Assembly (NCBI GenBank): GCA_002368805.1
Contig: DFFH01000056.1
Location: 1 to 5,914, forward strand
DNA from: Mageeibacillus sp. UBA3781
GTDB lineage: Bacteria; Bacillota; Clostridia; Saccharofermentanales; Saccharofermentanaceae
DNA length: 5,914 nucleotides
Reading direction: 5' to 3'
The first letter of the stretch is position 1. Each line of letters starts with the position of its first letter. A model generated the notes under the pieces. That model made no database searches and was not told where the DNA came from. It saw only the letters and a list, made by a program, of their open reading frames with translations. Below are positions 5,621 to 5,914 of the stretch, in pieces. The translations under genes and the position numbers were made by a program.

Positions 5621-5914
5621 TTAGAGAAGAGTCAGGAGAAGCGACATCACGGGGATCGTGAAGATGCAAAGGAGCGTGGAGAGAAGGATGCAGTTCGCGC
5701 TCATTTTCTGCTCTTTCCCATGAATCTCGGCCATGTTCAGGATGACGGACGCGCAGGGTACGGAGCCCAGGATAAAAAGGCTCGCCTTAAAGGCATACGG
5801 CACCGGAAGGACGAATGCGACCGCAAAAGAGAGGAGCGGGAATATAAGAAGTTTTCCAGCGCAGATCATGTACACGAACGGCTCGGAAAAGAGCTCCCTT
5901 ATATTGATCGTCGA
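5621..5914 (-). CDS. AEC (auxin efflux carrier) family transporter, C-terminal end (cut by right window edge)
   Basis: The last 97 codons of a gene entering from the right edge, ending in TAA. The frame stays open through NIRELFSEPFVYM to the edge, so the GTG and ATG codons near 5870 are internal rather than starts. The fragment is strongly hydrophobic with about three membrane segments: GKLLIFPLLSFAVAFVL, then KASLFILGSVPCASVILNMAEI, then CILLSTLLCIFTIPVMSLLL at the extreme C-terminus. The small-residue and proline-rich GSVPCASVILNMAE followed by STLLCIFTIPVMSLL matches the end of AEC family permeases, which move organic anions or related solutes in bacteria. The substrate is unknown. A 174-base gap separates it from the deacetylase, long enough for a separate promoter, so it may not belong to the same transcript. 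Confidence 0.75.
   Translation of the reverse strand, partial: STINIRELFSEPFVYMICAGKLLIFPLLSFAVAFVLPVPYAFKASLFILGSVPCASVILNMAEIHGKEQKMSANCILLSTLLCIFTIPVMSLLLTLL

Noticed and set aside
5867..5875. GTG or ATG near 5870 as the start of a small 80-residue membrane protein
   Set aside because: The frame continues without a stop to the right edge, and the sequence matches the C-terminal end of a larger AEC transporter, so these codons are internal.
1..5914. Mobile element, attachment site, CRISPR array or structural RNA
   Set aside because: No transposase or integrase motif, no regularly spaced repeats beyond the two short ones listed, and no tRNA or rRNA-like sequence was seen on either strand.

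Overview
The window looks like an accessory or metabolic stretch of a Gram-positive (Firmicutes/Clostridia-like, perhaps Lachnospiraceae-type) chromosome. The reasons are strong purine-rich ribosome binding sites (GGAGG, AAAGGAG), short intergenic gaps, and proteins whose closest remembered relatives are Firmicutes families: a Sat-like GNAT, an APH(3')-III-like kinase and a GH42 beta-galactosidase. Base composition is roughly balanced to slightly GC-rich by eye. The taxonomic placement is inference only. No rRNA, tRNA, CRISPR array, transposase or phage gene is visible.

All six genes lie on the minus strand, so transcription runs from right to left. In that order they are: the C-terminal end of an AEC (auxin efflux carrier family) membrane transporter, cut by the right edge; a 174-base gap holding a perfect 14-bp direct repeat with a 21-bp period and weak promoter-like hexamers; a signal-less NodB-type polysaccharide deacetylase; a Nudix hydrolase fused to an APH(3')-type aminoglycoside phosphotransferase, with a 24-bp tandem repeat inside the kinase domain; a GNAT acetyltransferase fused to a nitroreductase; a Sat-like GNAT fused to a second GNAT; and a GH42 beta-galactosidase, cut by the left edge. 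Gaps within the last five genes are 63, 45, 75 and 65 bases. None contains a convincing terminator, so they may form one operon.

The notable feature is that three consecutive genes each encode two unrelated or duplicated small-molecule-modifying domains. Together they carry three acetyltransferases, one phosphotransferase, one Nudix hydrolase and one flavin nitroreductase, preceded by a deacetylase. This resembles a detoxification or antibiotic/metabolite-modification cluster, but the actual substrates cannot be read from the sequence. Two of the fusions also carry low-complexity hydrophilic insertions inside otherwise conserved folds.
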